This document shows, one piece after another, positions 24,020 to 33,431 of a stretch of DNA of 44,688 nucleotides. The notes under the pieces are model-generated. The model saw nothing but the letters and a program-made list of their open reading frames with translations. It was not told the origin of the DNA and ran no database searches. This stretch comes from an uncultured Marvinbryantia sp. (lineage in GTDB: Bacteria > Bacillota > Clostridia > Lachnospirales > Lachnospiraceae). Positions within the stretch are counted from its first letter, which is position 1. Each line of letters opens with the position of its first letter. The position numbers and the translations under genes are program-made. The stretch is from assembly GCA_937915375.1 (NCBI GenBank), contig CALDMO010000035.1:1-44688 (forward strand), read 5' to 3'.

Positions 24020-25309
24020 ATGAAAAAATTGAAGAGATTAGCAGCCATGGGATTAACAGCTTGTATGACTTTGTCTGTTTTTGCAGGTTCTGCTTCAGCG
24101 GAAGAGGCAGAAGTAAATAACGGAGAACCGATTACTCTTACAATGATGGGGTGGGAAATTTATCAGCAGGCCGGAATGGAAGCGCTCGCGGCGGCATATC
24201 ATGAAAAACATCCGAATGTAACGATTGAAGTACAGATTTCAGCTTGGGGTGAGTACTGGACGAAACTGGAAGCTATGGCTAATAGTGGTTCTTTACCGGA
24301 TATTTTCTGGATGCATACAAATGAGTTCAGCAAATATGCAGATGCTGGAATGTTGGCAGACCTGACAGATATCTATGAGGAGGGTGCAGATTATTATTAT
24401 AATAATTTCCCTGCGAATCTGGTAGATAATTTTAAATACGAAGATCGTATTTATGGTGTAATGAAAGATGTTGACACAATTGGTCTTGTTTATAATAAAG
24501 ATATTTTTGATGAAGCAGGTGTAGCTTATCCGGATGATACATGGACATGGGATACGTTAGTAGAGGCTTCTCAGACGATTCAGGAGAAGACTGGTAAGTT
24601 TGGTATGATGGCAGATCATAACGAGCAGGAAGGATGGCTGAATACGATATATCAGGCTGGTGGTTTTTATGTAAATGATGATAAGACGAAAGCCGGTTTT
24701 GAAGACGAGGCAACAAAGAAAGGACTTGCAGAATATATTGGATGGCAGACAGATTACGATTTTTCACCGGATCAGACACAGCTTTCTGAACTTGGAAAGG
24801 CAGAAAGATTCTTTGCAGGTGAAGGAGCTATGATGTATCTTGGAAGCTGGGGCATTAATAATATGTATATCAATTATCCGGATTTAAATTGGGATGTAGC
24901 TGTTCTTCCAAAATGTCCAGATCCGGCAAGCGGAGATGGCAGAGCCAGCATCTCTAATGGATTGGCTTATGCAACAGCAGCGGATAACCCTAATCTGGAA
25001 GTTGTAAAAGATGTTTTGAAATTCCTGGGAACAGAAGAAGCGGCAATTATTCACGGTGAAAATGGTGCAGCTATTCCGGCCTTTAATGGAACAGGAGATT
25101 CTTGGGCTAATAATTATGAAGGAAAAAATGTAAAGGCATATGTAGATCAGCTTGAATATAGTGTACAGTATCCGTATTCTAAAACAAAATCTACTTGGTT
25201 CCCGGAAGTAGAAGCAACTCTTCTGGAGGTATATAGTGGAAATATGGATCTGGATACAGCCTGCACGCAGTGCCAGCAGATTGTTGACGAATGTCTGGCA
25301 GAAGAATAA
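24020..25309 (+). CDS. Sugar ABC transporter substrate-binding protein
   Basis: This is a 429-residue extracellular solute-binding protein (family 1, MsmE/RafE type), probably for raffinose-like alpha-galactosides given the neighbours. An N-terminal signal (MKKLKRLAAMGLTACMTLSV) is followed by FAGSASA and then the binding domain (ITLTMMGW, then SGSLPDIFWMHTNEF). The position where relatives have LAGC reads FAGS, so the usual lipobox Cys is absent. An early LTAC at residues 12-15 could serve instead, or the protein may be released by signal peptidase I. The ATG follows CAGGAGGGA. It is first in an operon with two permeases. Confidence 0.9.
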   Translation: MKKLKRLAAMGLTACMTLSVFAGSASAEEAEVNNGEPITLTMMGWEIYQQAGMEALAAAYHEKHPNVTIEVQISAWGEYWTKLEAMANSGSLPDIFWMHTNEFSKYADAGMLADLTDIYEEGADYYYNNFPANLVDNFKYEDRIYGVMKDVDTIGLVYNKDIFDEAGVAYPDDTWTWDTLVEASQTIQEKTGKFGMMADHNEQEGWLNTIYQAGGFYVNDDKTKAGFEDEATKKGLAEYIGWQTDYDFSPDQTQLSELGKAERFFAGEGAMMYLGSWGINNMYINYPDLNWDVAVLPKCPDPASGDGRASISNGLAYATAADNPNLEVVKDVLKFLGTEEAAIIHGENGAAIPAFNGTGDSWANNYEGKNVKAYVDQLEYSVQYPYSKTKSTWFPEVEATLLEVYSGNMDLDTACTQCQQIVDECLAEE

Positions 25310-25346
25310 GAAAATCCTGAAAGAACTGTGAGGTGGACAGAAAGTG

Positions 25347-26246
25347 ATGGCGAAATTGAGAAAGAAATATGGGCGAGGAGCGCTTACTGGATTTTTAATG
25401 GCACTGCCCACAATTATAGGCTTGTGTGTTTTGAATGTTTATCCATTATGCAGAACGGTATATATGAGTTTCTTTAAATCTGGAGCATTTGGTAAATGGA
25501 AATTTGTAGGTTTTGATAATTACATAAAAATGTTTCAAGATGATAGCTTTTGGACAATTACGAAAAACACATTATTGTTTATGATTTATACGGTACCAGT
25601 TACGGTTATCATTGGTCTGTTGATCGCAGTTCTGTTAAACCAGAAGATTAAGGGAAAAACAGCTTTTCGTGCAATTTATTTTTTACCTATGGTTGTTGCA
25701 CCGGCAGCAGTAGCTATGGTATGGAAATGGTTGTTTAATACAGATTACGGCATTATTAATATTGTTCTGGGAGCATTACATCTTCCGGCTGATACGAACT
25801 GGATTGCAAATCCTAAAACAGCGCTTTTGGCATGTGCGATTGTAACAATTTGGAGTAGTGTTGGATATGATGCAATTTTACTTCTATCAGGTTTGCAGAG
25901 TATTTCCGGTTCATATTATGAGGCGGCAAGAATTGATGGAGCGTCTTCATTCCAGCAGTTTAAGAGTATTACGGTACCGCTTGTCTCTCCTACTTTATTT
26001 TTCGTATTAATGATGCGTGTTATGGCCTCTCTGAAGGTATTTGATATCATTTATATGATGATTGAAAAAACGAATCCGGCAATTAGAAGTTGTGAAACTA
26101 TTCTTTATAACTTCTATCAGGAAACGTTTGTAAAAAATAACAAAGGCTATGGTTCGGCGCTTGTAGTGTGGTGTGTTATATTAATTGCCATTATTACAGT
26201 AATTCAGTTTATCGGTCAGAAAAAATGGGTTACTTATGATGCATAG
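25347..26246 (+). CDS. Sugar ABC transporter permease, MalF/MsmF type
   Basis: This 299-residue inner-membrane permease has six predicted helices and the ABC signature EAARIDGASSFQQFKSITVPLVSPT (about 190-215), which contacts the ATPase. It begins 37 bp after the binding protein. The ATG at 25347 follows GAGGTGG; a GTG three bases earlier is equally spaced. No ATPase gene is present here, so a shared MsmK-type ATPase elsewhere must power it. Confidence 0.92.
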   Translation: MAKLRKKYGRGALTGFLMALPTIIGLCVLNVYPLCRTVYMSFFKSGAFGKWKFVGFDNYIKMFQDDSFWTITKNTLLFMIYTVPVTVIIGLLIAVLLNQKIKGKTAFRAIYFLPMVVAPAAVAMVWKWLFNTDYGIINIVLGALHLPADTNWIANPKTALLACAIVTIWSSVGYDAILLLSGLQSISGSYYEAARIDGASSFQQFKSITVPLVSPTLFFVLMMRVMASLKVFDIIYMMIEKTNPAIRSCETILYNFYQETFVKNNKGYGSALVVWCVILIAIITVIQFIGQKKWVTYDA

Positions 26247-26267
26247 CAGGAGAGGAGACATAAAGCG

Positions 26268-27098
26268 ATGATAAAGAAAATTAAAAGAGGAAATTTTGCA
26301 GTCTATCTTATCCTGACAATCGGCAGTGTAATAATGATTTTTCCGTTTGTATGGATGATTATGACAAGCTTTAAGACTGTACCGGAGACAACCTTGATAC
26401 CGCCGACGTTATTTCCGGAATCGTTCAGTAATTTGGCGGCATATAAACAGGTAACAGCCAGTCTGCCGTTTGTGAAACTTTATTTTAATACGATTATGAT
26501 GATTATAATCAGAGTAATTTGTGCGATTGTATTTTCATCGATGGCTGCTTATGCATTTGCGAAAGTTAATTTTCCGCTGAAGAATCTGTTTTTTATGCTG
26601 GTTCTTTCGCAGTTGATGTTTCCGGCTCAGGTATTTATTTTGCCGCAGTATGAATTGATTTCTGCAATGCGTCAGACAGATACGATTTTTGCATTGGTTT
26701 TTCCTGCGCTTGTCAGTGCTTTTGGAACATTTTTCCTGAGACAGACCTATATGGGAATTCCGGATGATTTATTGGATGCATCGAGAATCGATGGGTGTAA
26801 TCATTTTGGCTCGTTTGTCAGAATCGCGTTTCCGCTGACGAAAACTGCAATGGCTGCATTAGCAGTGTTTACGGCATTGTTTGCGTATGGAGATTTAATG
26901 TGGCCTCTGATCGTAAATACAAAGCTGGATAAACTTACATTATCATCTGGTTTATCTACTTTAAGAGGACAGTTTTCTGTGAATTACCCGAATCTGATGG
27001 CGGGATCTGTATTGGCGATGATACCGATGATTATTATTTATATAATCTTCCAGAAACAATTTATAGAAGGTATTGCTTTAACAGGAACAAAAGCATAA
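26268..27098 (+). CDS. Sugar ABC transporter permease, MalG/MsmG type
   Basis: This 276-residue permease pairs with the preceding one. It has six predicted helices and the coupling motif DASRIDGCNHFGSFVRIAFPLTKTA near residue 180. The start follows GGAGAGGAGAC. It begins 21 bp after the first permease. The C-terminal helix ends FIEGIALTGTKA, typical of the MalG group. Confidence 0.92.
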   Translation: MIKKIKRGNFAVYLILTIGSVIMIFPFVWMIMTSFKTVPETTLIPPTLFPESFSNLAAYKQVTASLPFVKLYFNTIMMIIIRVICAIVFSSMAAYAFAKVNFPLKNLFFMLVLSQLMFPAQVFILPQYELISAMRQTDTIFALVFPALVSAFGTFFLRQTYMGIPDDLLDASRIDGCNHFGSFVRIAFPLTKTAMAALAVFTALFAYGDLMWPLIVNTKLDKLTLSSGLSTLRGQFSVNYPNLMAGSVLAMIPMIIIYIIFQKQFIEGIALTGTKA

Positions 27099-27113
27099 GA
27101 GGGTGTAAAATTA

Positions 27114-27144
27114 GAGCCGTATCGGATATATTCCGGTACGGCTC
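27114..27144 (+). terminator. Stem-loop between the permease and the GH27 gene
   Basis: A 12-bp stem GAGCCGTA.CGG / CCG.TACGGCTC with a 7-nt loop has no T-run after it. It is more likely an mRNA 3' stabiliser or partial terminator than a full stop. Genes on both sides belong to one pathway. Confidence 0.5.
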
Positions 27145-27255
27145 AATAGTTATAGCTAATGTGAAAATTTATGAAATTACAGTGGGAAAGAATTGAACTT
27201 TATAACAAAATCTATTATGATTTAAATAGGATATTAATAAAGGAGAGCGAAGATA

Positions 27256-28566
27256 ATGAACAAAAATAATTTTGCAAAAACCCCGCCGATGGGATGGAAC
27301 AGCTGGGACTGCTACGGCGCTTCGGTGACAGAAAAAGAATTGCTTCAGAATGCCGATTATATGGCGGAACATTTAAAACAGTATGGATGGGAGTATATTG
27401 TCTGCGATATTCAGTGGTATGAGCCGACAGCGGATTCCAGCCATTATAATAAGTTTGCAGATCTTTGTATGGATGAATACGGCAGGGTGATTCCGGCGGT
27501 AAACCGTTTTCCGTCAGCGGCAGATGGCAAAGGTTTTGGACCGATTGCAGAATATGTACATAGTAAAGGGCTGAAATTCGGTATCCACATTATGCGAGGC
27601 ATTCCGCGACAGGCTGTGGCGGCAAATGTAAGGATTAAAGGTACGGATTATACGGCAAGAGAGATTGCTCATCCGTGCTCCATCTGTTCTTGGAATACGG
27701 ATATGTATGGTGTAGATACCACAAAACCGGGGGCACAGGCATATTATGATTCCATTATTGAACTGTATGCTTCCTGGGGTGTGGATTTTATCAAAGTGGA
27801 TGATATCTGTGTAAAATACGGCCGTCCGGGCGATGAAACATCTATTTCCTACGGTGGCGATGAAATTGAATTGCTCCGCAGAGCAATTGATAAGATAGGT
27901 CGTCCGATTGTATTAAGTCTTTCTCCGGGACCGGCAATGGTGGATAAGGCAGAACATCTCTGCAAAAATGCAAATATGTGGCGTATTACAAATGATCTCT
28001 GGGACAGCTGGGGCAACATCATGGAAATGTTTACCAGATGTAATAACTGGAGCCCGTATGTATCAGAAGGTTGCTGGCCGGACTGCGATATGCTGCCGCT
28101 TGGGCACATTTCTCTGCGCGGATGCGAGCATGGACTTGGCGATCGTCAGACCAGACTTTCCAAGGAAGAACAGCGTACGATGATGACGCTGTGGTGTATT
28201 TTCCGTTCGCCGCTGATGCTTGGCTGCGAGATGACAGACATGGATGAGTGGACAAAGAGTCTGTTGATAAACGAAGAAGTGCTGGCTCTTCTGAAAGAAA
28301 CTTCCGGTGCGCGTCAGATTATCCGTAATATGGAACTGATCGCATGGCAGACACAGGATGTAGAAGGAAATCAATATCTGGCAGTGTTCAATACAGCCGG
28401 ATGGACAGAAACTTTTTCTGTCAGCTTCGCAGATCTTGATATTTCTGAAAAAACAGTAGTGCGTGATTTATGGGAACACAGGGATCTTGGAGTGGCAGAA
28501 GGGGAGATAACGTTTACACTTGGATGTCATGATGCGAAAGTGTTTAAGCTGAGTGTACAGAAATAA
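27256..28566 (+). CDS. Alpha-galactosidase, GH27
   Basis: This is a 436-residue family 27 glycosidase that retains configuration. The conserved TPPMGWNSWDCYG is at residues 9-21, the nucleophile is Asp182 in DFIKVDDIC, and the acid/base is Asp247 in the RITND segment. A small beta-sandwich domain ends the protein. No signal peptide is present, so it acts in the cytoplasm on melibiose or raffinose-like sugars imported by the neighbouring ABC system. The ATG follows AGGAGAG. The upstream stem-loop separates it from the permeases but does not look like a full terminator. Confidence 0.92.
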   Translation: MNKNNFAKTPPMGWNSWDCYGASVTEKELLQNADYMAEHLKQYGWEYIVCDIQWYEPTADSSHYNKFADLCMDEYGRVIPAVNRFPSAADGKGFGPIAEYVHSKGLKFGIHIMRGIPRQAVAANVRIKGTDYTAREIAHPCSICSWNTDMYGVDTTKPGAQAYYDSIIELYASWGVDFIKVDDICVKYGRPGDETSISYGGDEIELLRRAIDKIGRPIVLSLSPGPAMVDKAEHLCKNANMWRITNDLWDSWGNIMEMFTRCNNWSPYVSEGCWPDCDMLPLGHISLRGCEHGLGDRQTRLSKEEQRTMMTLWCIFRSPLMLGCEMTDMDEWTKSLLINEEVLALLKETSGARQIIRNMELIAWQTQDVEGNQYLAVFNTAGWTETFSVSFADLDISEKTVVRDLWEHRDLGVAEGEITFTLGCHDAKVFKLSVQK

Positions 28567-28604
28567 AAGATATAATTACGGATGTAAATTTAAATAATAG
28601 ACAG

Positions 28605-28645
28605 AAAGCCGGGATACCGTGTCAAAGCGGTGGTTCCGGCTTTTG
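28605..28645 (+). terminator. Terminator of the GH27 gene
   Basis: AAAGCCGG (28605-28612) pairs with CCGGCTTT (28636-28643), with an inner CCG/CGG helix, ending in T4. Confidence 0.75.
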
Positions 28646-28825
28646 GTATAGAATGTGATTGCTTTTGGGTAATCTTTATACAATCTTTTGTATCAAAAAA
28701 GCAGATAATATGGTAAAATAAAATGGAAAGATGAAACATAATGTAATTAGATTTTGAGCAATAAGGGCGGAAAAACAAAGGAATAGATAACGTCTGTTTC
28801 TGATACAATAACGGAGAGTGAAAAC

Positions 28826-29308
28826 ATGGTTAAACCACAGGGCAACAAACGGATTTCAAAGATCAATACGTATCTGAATGTCGCGGAAACGTTTGCTTAC
28901 AGGAGCACCTGCATCAAGCGGAAATATGGCGCAGTGATTGTAAAGGACGATGCGGTGGTTTCCACCGGTTATAACGGTTCACCACGCGGTTTTGAGAACT
29001 GCTGTGATATTGGCAGGTGTCCGCGGATTGAAAAAGATCTGCATCAGGGACAGGGGTATGATATCTGTAGGGCGATTCATGCGGAACAGAATGCGCTGCT
29101 TAATTGTTCCAGAGAACAGACGCTTGGGGCGGATTTGTATCTGGCAGGGGTAAATCCAGAGGACAATTCTGTTCATCAGGCAAAACCATGCCCGTTATGT
29201 GCGAGAATGATTATTCAGGCAGGTATCCGCAATGTGATCATGCGCACTGGGAAGGGTGAGGATGCGTATGTAGTTACCCCGGCAAAAGAATTGGAATGGC
29301 ATCGATAA
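28826..29308 (+). CDS. dCMP deaminase family protein (ComEB-like)
   Basis: This 160-residue zinc deaminase converts dCMP to dUMP for thymidylate synthesis. The catalytic HAEQNALL and zinc PCPLCARMI motifs are present, together with the extra N-terminal GAVIVKDDAVVSTGYNGSPRG segment and a CCDIGRCPR loop usual in dCMP deaminases. The ATG follows CGGAGAGTG. It sits 76 bp upstream of the guanine deaminase gene and could share its transcript. Confidence 0.88.
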   Translation: MVKPQGNKRISKINTYLNVAETFAYRSTCIKRKYGAVIVKDDAVVSTGYNGSPRGFENCCDIGRCPRIEKDLHQGQGYDICRAIHAEQNALLNCSREQTLGADLYLAGVNPEDNSVHQAKPCPLCARMIIQAGIRNVIMRTGKGEDAYVVTPAKELEWHR

Positions 29309-29383
29309 GGGGACAGAAATATTTTGTAGCAGGGAAAAGAGAAGCTGTGTGGCAAAGAGAATAAAGGAGCTTGTGTATTTATT

Positions 29384-30670
29384 ATGGAAAAATTTGTCTT
29401 AAGAGGAGATATCTGTTACAGCAAATCGCAGACAGAATTCTGTATGGTAAAAAACGGATATCTTGTGTGTATTGAGGGGAAAAGCGGCGGCGTATATGAG
29501 ATTTTGCCGGAACAATATCAAGAATTGCCGCTAGAAGATCACAGCGGCAAATTAATTTTTCCGGGAATGATCGATCTGCATATCCATGCACCGCAGTTTG
29601 CGTTTCGCGGAACCGGCATGGATCTGGAACTGATGCCGTGGCTTAACCGGCAAACATTTCCGGAAGAAACCAGATACCAAGATAATGAGTATGCGAAAAA
29701 AGCATACGCTATTTTTGCGGAGCAAATGCGCAAAAGCGCTACAACAAGGGTTTGTATGTTTGCAACGATTCATTCTCAGGCTACAGAGATTCTGATGGAA
29801 GAGATGGAGAAAACCGGACTGATTTCTTATGTCGGAAAGGTGAATATGGATCGGGAGTCAATTCCAGAGCTGCAGGAAAAGGATTATCGGGAATCTGCGC
29901 GTGCAACGCGTGAGTGGTTGGAAACCGTACAGGGGAAGTTTGAAAGGACGTATCCAATTTTGACACCGCGGTTTGTTCCGAGCTGCAGCGATGAACTGAT
30001 GGAAGAATTGCAGAAAATACAGGAAGTATATGGGATACCGGTGCAGTCGCATTTATCGGAAAACCTAGGAGAGATAGAGTTTGTAAAAGAACTGTGTCCG
30101 CAGTCGCGTTTTTACGGAGAAGTCTATGACAGATTTGGTCTGTTCGGCGGCAGAGCGAAAACAATCATGGCACATTGCGTGTATTCAGGGAAAGAGGAAA
30201 CGGATCTGATGAAAGAAAATGGTGTATTTGTTGCGCATTGTCCGGCATCCAACCTGAATCTTTCTTCAGGAATAGCGCCGATCCGCAGATATCTGGAAAA
30301 AGGTTTGAAAATCGGACTGGGAAGCGATGTTGCAGGCGGTCACACTGAATCCATGTTCCGTGCAGTTACAGATGCAATACAAGTTTCTAAAATGTACTGG
30401 AGGTTGGTGGATGATACCTGCAGACCGCTTACCTTCGCTGAAGCTTTCTATCTGGCAACGAAAGGCGGCGGAGCATTTTTCGGAAATGTCGGCAGCTTTG
30501 ACAGCGGCTGTGAATTTGACGCTGTTGTGCTGGATGACAGCATCATGCCAATGGCGCGTGAGATGCCGGTGGCAGACCGCATGGAGCGGGCGGCCTATCT
30601 GTCACTAGATTTATTGGGAATCTGTGCGAAATATGTGCGTGGTGTGAGGGTATATAAGAAAGAAAATTAA
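29384..30670 (+). CDS. guaD: Guanine deaminase
   Basis: This 428-residue amidohydrolase deaminates guanine to xanthine. PGMIDLHIHAPQFAFRGTGMDLELMPWL near residue 60 carries the metal-binding HxH and the guanine deaminase signature. SHLSENLGEIEF, MAHCVYS, and the late GLGSDVAGGH (catalytic Asp) complete the site. The AAAGGAG site is unusually far from the ATG (about 14 nt). The stop codon shares TTAA with the stop of the convergent DUF3786 gene. Confidence 0.9.
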   Translation: MEKFVLRGDICYSKSQTEFCMVKNGYLVCIEGKSGGVYEILPEQYQELPLEDHSGKLIFPGMIDLHIHAPQFAFRGTGMDLELMPWLNRQTFPEETRYQDNEYAKKAYAIFAEQMRKSATTRVCMFATIHSQATEILMEEMEKTGLISYVGKVNMDRESIPELQEKDYRESARATREWLETVQGKFERTYPILTPRFVPSCSDELMEELQKIQEVYGIPVQSHLSENLGEIEFVKELCPQSRFYGEVYDRFGLFGGRAKTIMAHCVYSGKEETDLMKENGVFVAHCPASNLNLSSGIAPIRRYLEKGLKIGLGSDVAGGHTESMFRAVTDAIQVSKMYWRLVDDTCRPLTFAEAFYLATKGGGAFFGNVGSFDSGCEFDAVVLDDSIMPMAREMPVADRMERAAYLSLDLLGICAKYVRGVRVYKKEN

Positions 30671-31293
30671 TTCTGACAAAATATTTCCAGTGTTTGCAGC
30701 AGGAAATGTGCAATATAAAATGTAGTCTCATAATAAATGGATTCCAGTGTATTTTCATCCCACAGAATGGTGGTCTGTGCCGGAAATTCTTCGTCGGACA
30801 GATAGAATTTCAGAATGACCGACATAGTATCGAATACGTGGAATCGGTAACTGATGTCGCCGTATTTTTCGGGAGTACCGCCCAGTTTTTCGCAGGCGGT
30901 GCAAAATTTTATAGGGTCAGAGTCAAAAACGCGTGAACTGGTCTCATATAGTCCGGTGCTGACTCCGATTGTGCGTGGACGGCCTTTTAGACTGTTGACC
31001 GGAGCCCAATTTCCGGAAGACTGGAACCGTTTTTGGCTATGACAGAGTAAATCAAAAATAGAAAGTACTTCGTTAAACCCGGCAGGAGAGGCAGTGGCAA
31101 AATGGTCGCTGCTTTTTTTAATTTCTCCGGAGATACGGTCAATCCAATAAGGAGTTTCAAAAAAAGTGATGTAAATGTATTTAGCGTCACTTTTTAATTG
31201 GAATGTATCAATGATAGTTTGCTGATCAAAATTTAAAAAATATTTTTGCGCGGCGGCTTTTTGGATTTCATAATTATCATGTGTGGCTGGCAT
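30667..31293 (-). CDS. DUF3786 domain protein
   Basis: This is a 208-residue soluble protein resembling the DUF3786 family, whose members are small cytosolic proteins in anaerobes with no settled function. Visible family-like segments are SDAKYIYITFFETPYWIDRISGEI and NWAPVNSLKG near the middle. Cysteines at 159 and 162 (CTAC) could bind metal. The ATG follows a GGGGG site. The gene is divergent from the beta-glucuronidase gene. Confidence 0.75.
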   Translation of the reverse strand: MPATHDNYEIQKAAAQKYFLNFDQQTIIDTFQLKSDAKYIYITFFETPYWIDRISGEIKKSSDHFATASPAGFNEVLSIFDLLCHSQKRFQSSGNWAPVNSLKGRPRTIGVSTGLYETSSRVFDSDPIKFCTACEKLGGTPEKYGDISYRFHVFDTMSVILKFYLSDEEFPAQTTILWDENTLESIYYETTFYIAHFLLQTLEIFCQN

Positions 31294-31389
31294 AATTAAA
31301 TCCCCCTATGAGGTGTACGTTGTATTTTGAAATCAGTATACAGAAATATCTGCAACTGGTCAAATAAAGTATTTGTTTTTGGAAAATTG

Positions 31390-31398
31390 TGCTAAAAT
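31390..31398 (+). promoter_or_regulatory. Extended -10 promoter of the beta-glucuronidase gene
   Basis: TGcTAAAAT (31390-31398) is an extended -10 element in the AT-rich gap between the divergent genes. No strong -35 is visible. Confidence 0.45.
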
Positions 31399-31469
31399 AG
31401 AAATGACATTTTACTCTGTGAATAAAAGAGATGGAATATACAGAAAGTATCGGAAAAAGGGAGATTACA

Positions 31470-33221
31470 ATGTTATTTCCAATTGATAATGCCAGCCGTC
31501 AGGTGAAAGAACTGAATGGAATCTGGCAGTTTAAGCAGGAGCAGTTTTTAGAAGAAGGTTTTAAAAATAAGTGGTACGAAAACGGGTTGGAAAATACCAT
31601 AGAAATGCCGGTACCGGCAAGCTACAATGATATTACGACAGACAGAAAACTGCGCGATCATGTCGGATGGGTATGGTATGAGAGGTTGTTTTCCGTGCCG
31701 AAGCTGTGGGAGAATCAGCGAATTGTACTTAGATTTGGCAGTGTAACACAGCATGCGGTTGTGTACGTGAATGGAGTGGAAGTGATACGCCATAAAGGTG
31801 GATTTATGCCTTTTGAGGTGGAAATTACAGAGAAGGTGCAGGCGGGAGACAATCGCGTAACAGTAGCGGTCAGCAATATGCTGGATTGGACCTGTATTCC
31901 GTGCGGAGAAGTGGGAATAAAGAAAAGTGACCTCTATCCGGAAGGACGTTTGGAGCAGGAATACTGGTTTGATTTCTTTAATTATTCCGGTATACATCGC
32001 CCGGTTCGTCTATACTGCACGCCGAAGGATTATATCTCTGATATTACCGTAAAGACGGATGTAAACGGAAATGACGGTCTGGTAAAATTTGAAATCATGA
32101 CGTATGGCGAAGAACTTCCGGTACAGGTAACGGTTTTAAATGAACAGGGAAATGTGGTTGTGTCTGCGGAGACGCGAAATGGTGAGATTACGATCACAAA
32201 TGTTCATCTCTGGCAGCCAGGCGCGGCATATCTTTATACCTTGAGAGTGACAATGGGAGAGGATGAATACAGCCTTCCGTTTGGCGTGCGTACGGTTCGT
32301 GTGACGGATAAGGAATTTCTGATTAACGAAAAGCCGTTTTACTTCAAAGGCTTTGGAAAACATGAGGACAGTGATATCCGCGGTAAAGGTTTGGATGAGG
32401 CGCTGAATGTGCGTGATTTTGAGCTGCTGAAATGGATCGGCGCAAATTCGTTCCGCACTTCACATTATCCGTATTCGGAGGAGATCATGCAGATGGCAGA
32501 TCGGCAGGGAATCGTGATTATTGATGAAGTTCCGGCAGTTGGTATGAATTTCTTTTATGATAAGGTGGTATTTACGGCAGAGCGCGTGAATGAAAAGACA
32601 TTGGAACATCACAAAGAAGTGCTGAAAGAACTGTATGAGCGCGATAAAAATCATCCGTGTGTGGTGATGTGGAGTGTTACAAACGAACCGAATTCCGGAG
32701 AGAAGAATGCGCAGACTTATTTTACAGAAGTGGCAGAGTATATGCGCCTCCTTGACCCGGAACGTCCGATTAATGGCATAATGCAGACGGATGTCGCGGA
32801 TGACAAGATATCACAGCTGTTTGATGTAATCTGTATCAATCGCTATTTTGGCTGGTATGTCAGTACGGGTGAATTAGAGAGTATTTATCCGCGCATGAAA
32901 AAGGATCTGATTAGCTGGAATCAGAAATATAAAAAACCGGTGATTGTGACGGAATATGGAGCAGATACTGTGGCCGGGCTTCATAAGCTTCCGGAGGTGA
33001 TGTTTTCAGAGGAATATCAGATTGAATACCTGCAGGAAAACAATCGCGCAATGGATGAGTGTGATTTTGTCATCGGCGAGCATATCTGGGCATTTGCAGA
33101 TTTCATGACCTCCGCTGGACTGCGCAGGGTGGATGGAAACAAAAAGGGAATTTTTACCAGAAACCGTCAGCCGAAAGCAGCGGCATTTATGGTACGGAGG
33201 CGTTGGAGAGAAGAAAAATAA
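31470..33221 (+). CDS. uidA: Beta-glucuronidase, GH2
   Basis: This 583-residue GH2 enzyme is cytoplasmic (no signal). A sugar-binding domain, an immunoglobulin-like domain and a TIM barrel come in order. The acid/base is Glu406 in MWSVTNEPN, and the nucleophile is Glu495 in VTEYGAD. The GNKKGIFTR segment near the C-terminus carries the Asn-x-Lys pair that binds the carboxylate in beta-glucuronidases. Compared with E. coli UidA from memory, the loop after the AVG motif is about 9 residues shorter, fitting a short-loop gut enzyme. The ATG at 31470 follows AAGGGAG; an in-frame ATG at 31431 has a weak site. Confidence 0.92.
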   Translation: MLFPIDNASRQVKELNGIWQFKQEQFLEEGFKNKWYENGLENTIEMPVPASYNDITTDRKLRDHVGWVWYERLFSVPKLWENQRIVLRFGSVTQHAVVYVNGVEVIRHKGGFMPFEVEITEKVQAGDNRVTVAVSNMLDWTCIPCGEVGIKKSDLYPEGRLEQEYWFDFFNYSGIHRPVRLYCTPKDYISDITVKTDVNGNDGLVKFEIMTYGEELPVQVTVLNEQGNVVVSAETRNGEITITNVHLWQPGAAYLYTLRVTMGEDEYSLPFGVRTVRVTDKEFLINEKPFYFKGFGKHEDSDIRGKGLDEALNVRDFELLKWIGANSFRTSHYPYSEEIMQMADRQGIVIIDEVPAVGMNFFYDKVVFTAERVNEKTLEHHKEVLKELYERDKNHPCVVMWSVTNEPNSGEKNAQTYFTEVAEYMRLLDPERPINGIMQTDVADDKISQLFDVICINRYFGWYVSTGELESIYPRMKKDLISWNQKYKKPVIVTEYGADTVAGLHKLPEVMFSEEYQIEYLQENNRAMDECDFVIGEHIWAFADFMTSAGLRRVDGNKKGIFTRNRQPKAAAFMVRRRWREEK

Positions 33222-33229
33222 GCGAAGAG

Positions 33230-33390
33230 GTGATAAATTTTATATGCGCAGCAGTGCTGCCTCGCAACAAAAGTTGCTCGGTCACGGGCATGAGTTGTAA
33301 AGAGGTATGAATAAGAGTTTGCTTGCAAACTCTGTGTGCCGAGCGCAGTTGCGTTAGCAACGAGTTCTTTATGCGCGAGTGCACAATGAC
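33230..33390. repeat. Palindrome-rich intergenic element
   Basis: The stretch holds a series of short perfect inverted repeats: GCAGCA/TGCTGC, GCAAC/GTTGC, GAGTTTGC/GCAAACTC (about 33318-33335), and GTTGC/GCAAC. Related pieces (TTCTTTATGCGC) reappear near 33841-33857 in reverse. It resembles a REP/MITE-like cassette or a structured transcript end. No ORF is supported. Confidence 0.5.
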
Positions 33391-33431
33391 ATTAAGATAG
33401 CCTGGGAATATACTTCCCAGGCTATCTTAAT
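33391..33431 (-). terminator. 16-bp perfect hairpin at the 3' end of the SRP RNA
   Basis: ATTAAGATAGCCTGGG (33391-33406) pairs perfectly with CCCAGGCTATCTTAAT (33416-33431) around a 9-nt loop, directly after the mature SRP RNA end. The following T-run is weak on both strands. It may end or process the RNA from the minus strand, or end the beta-glucuronidase transcript from the plus strand. Confidence 0.65.
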
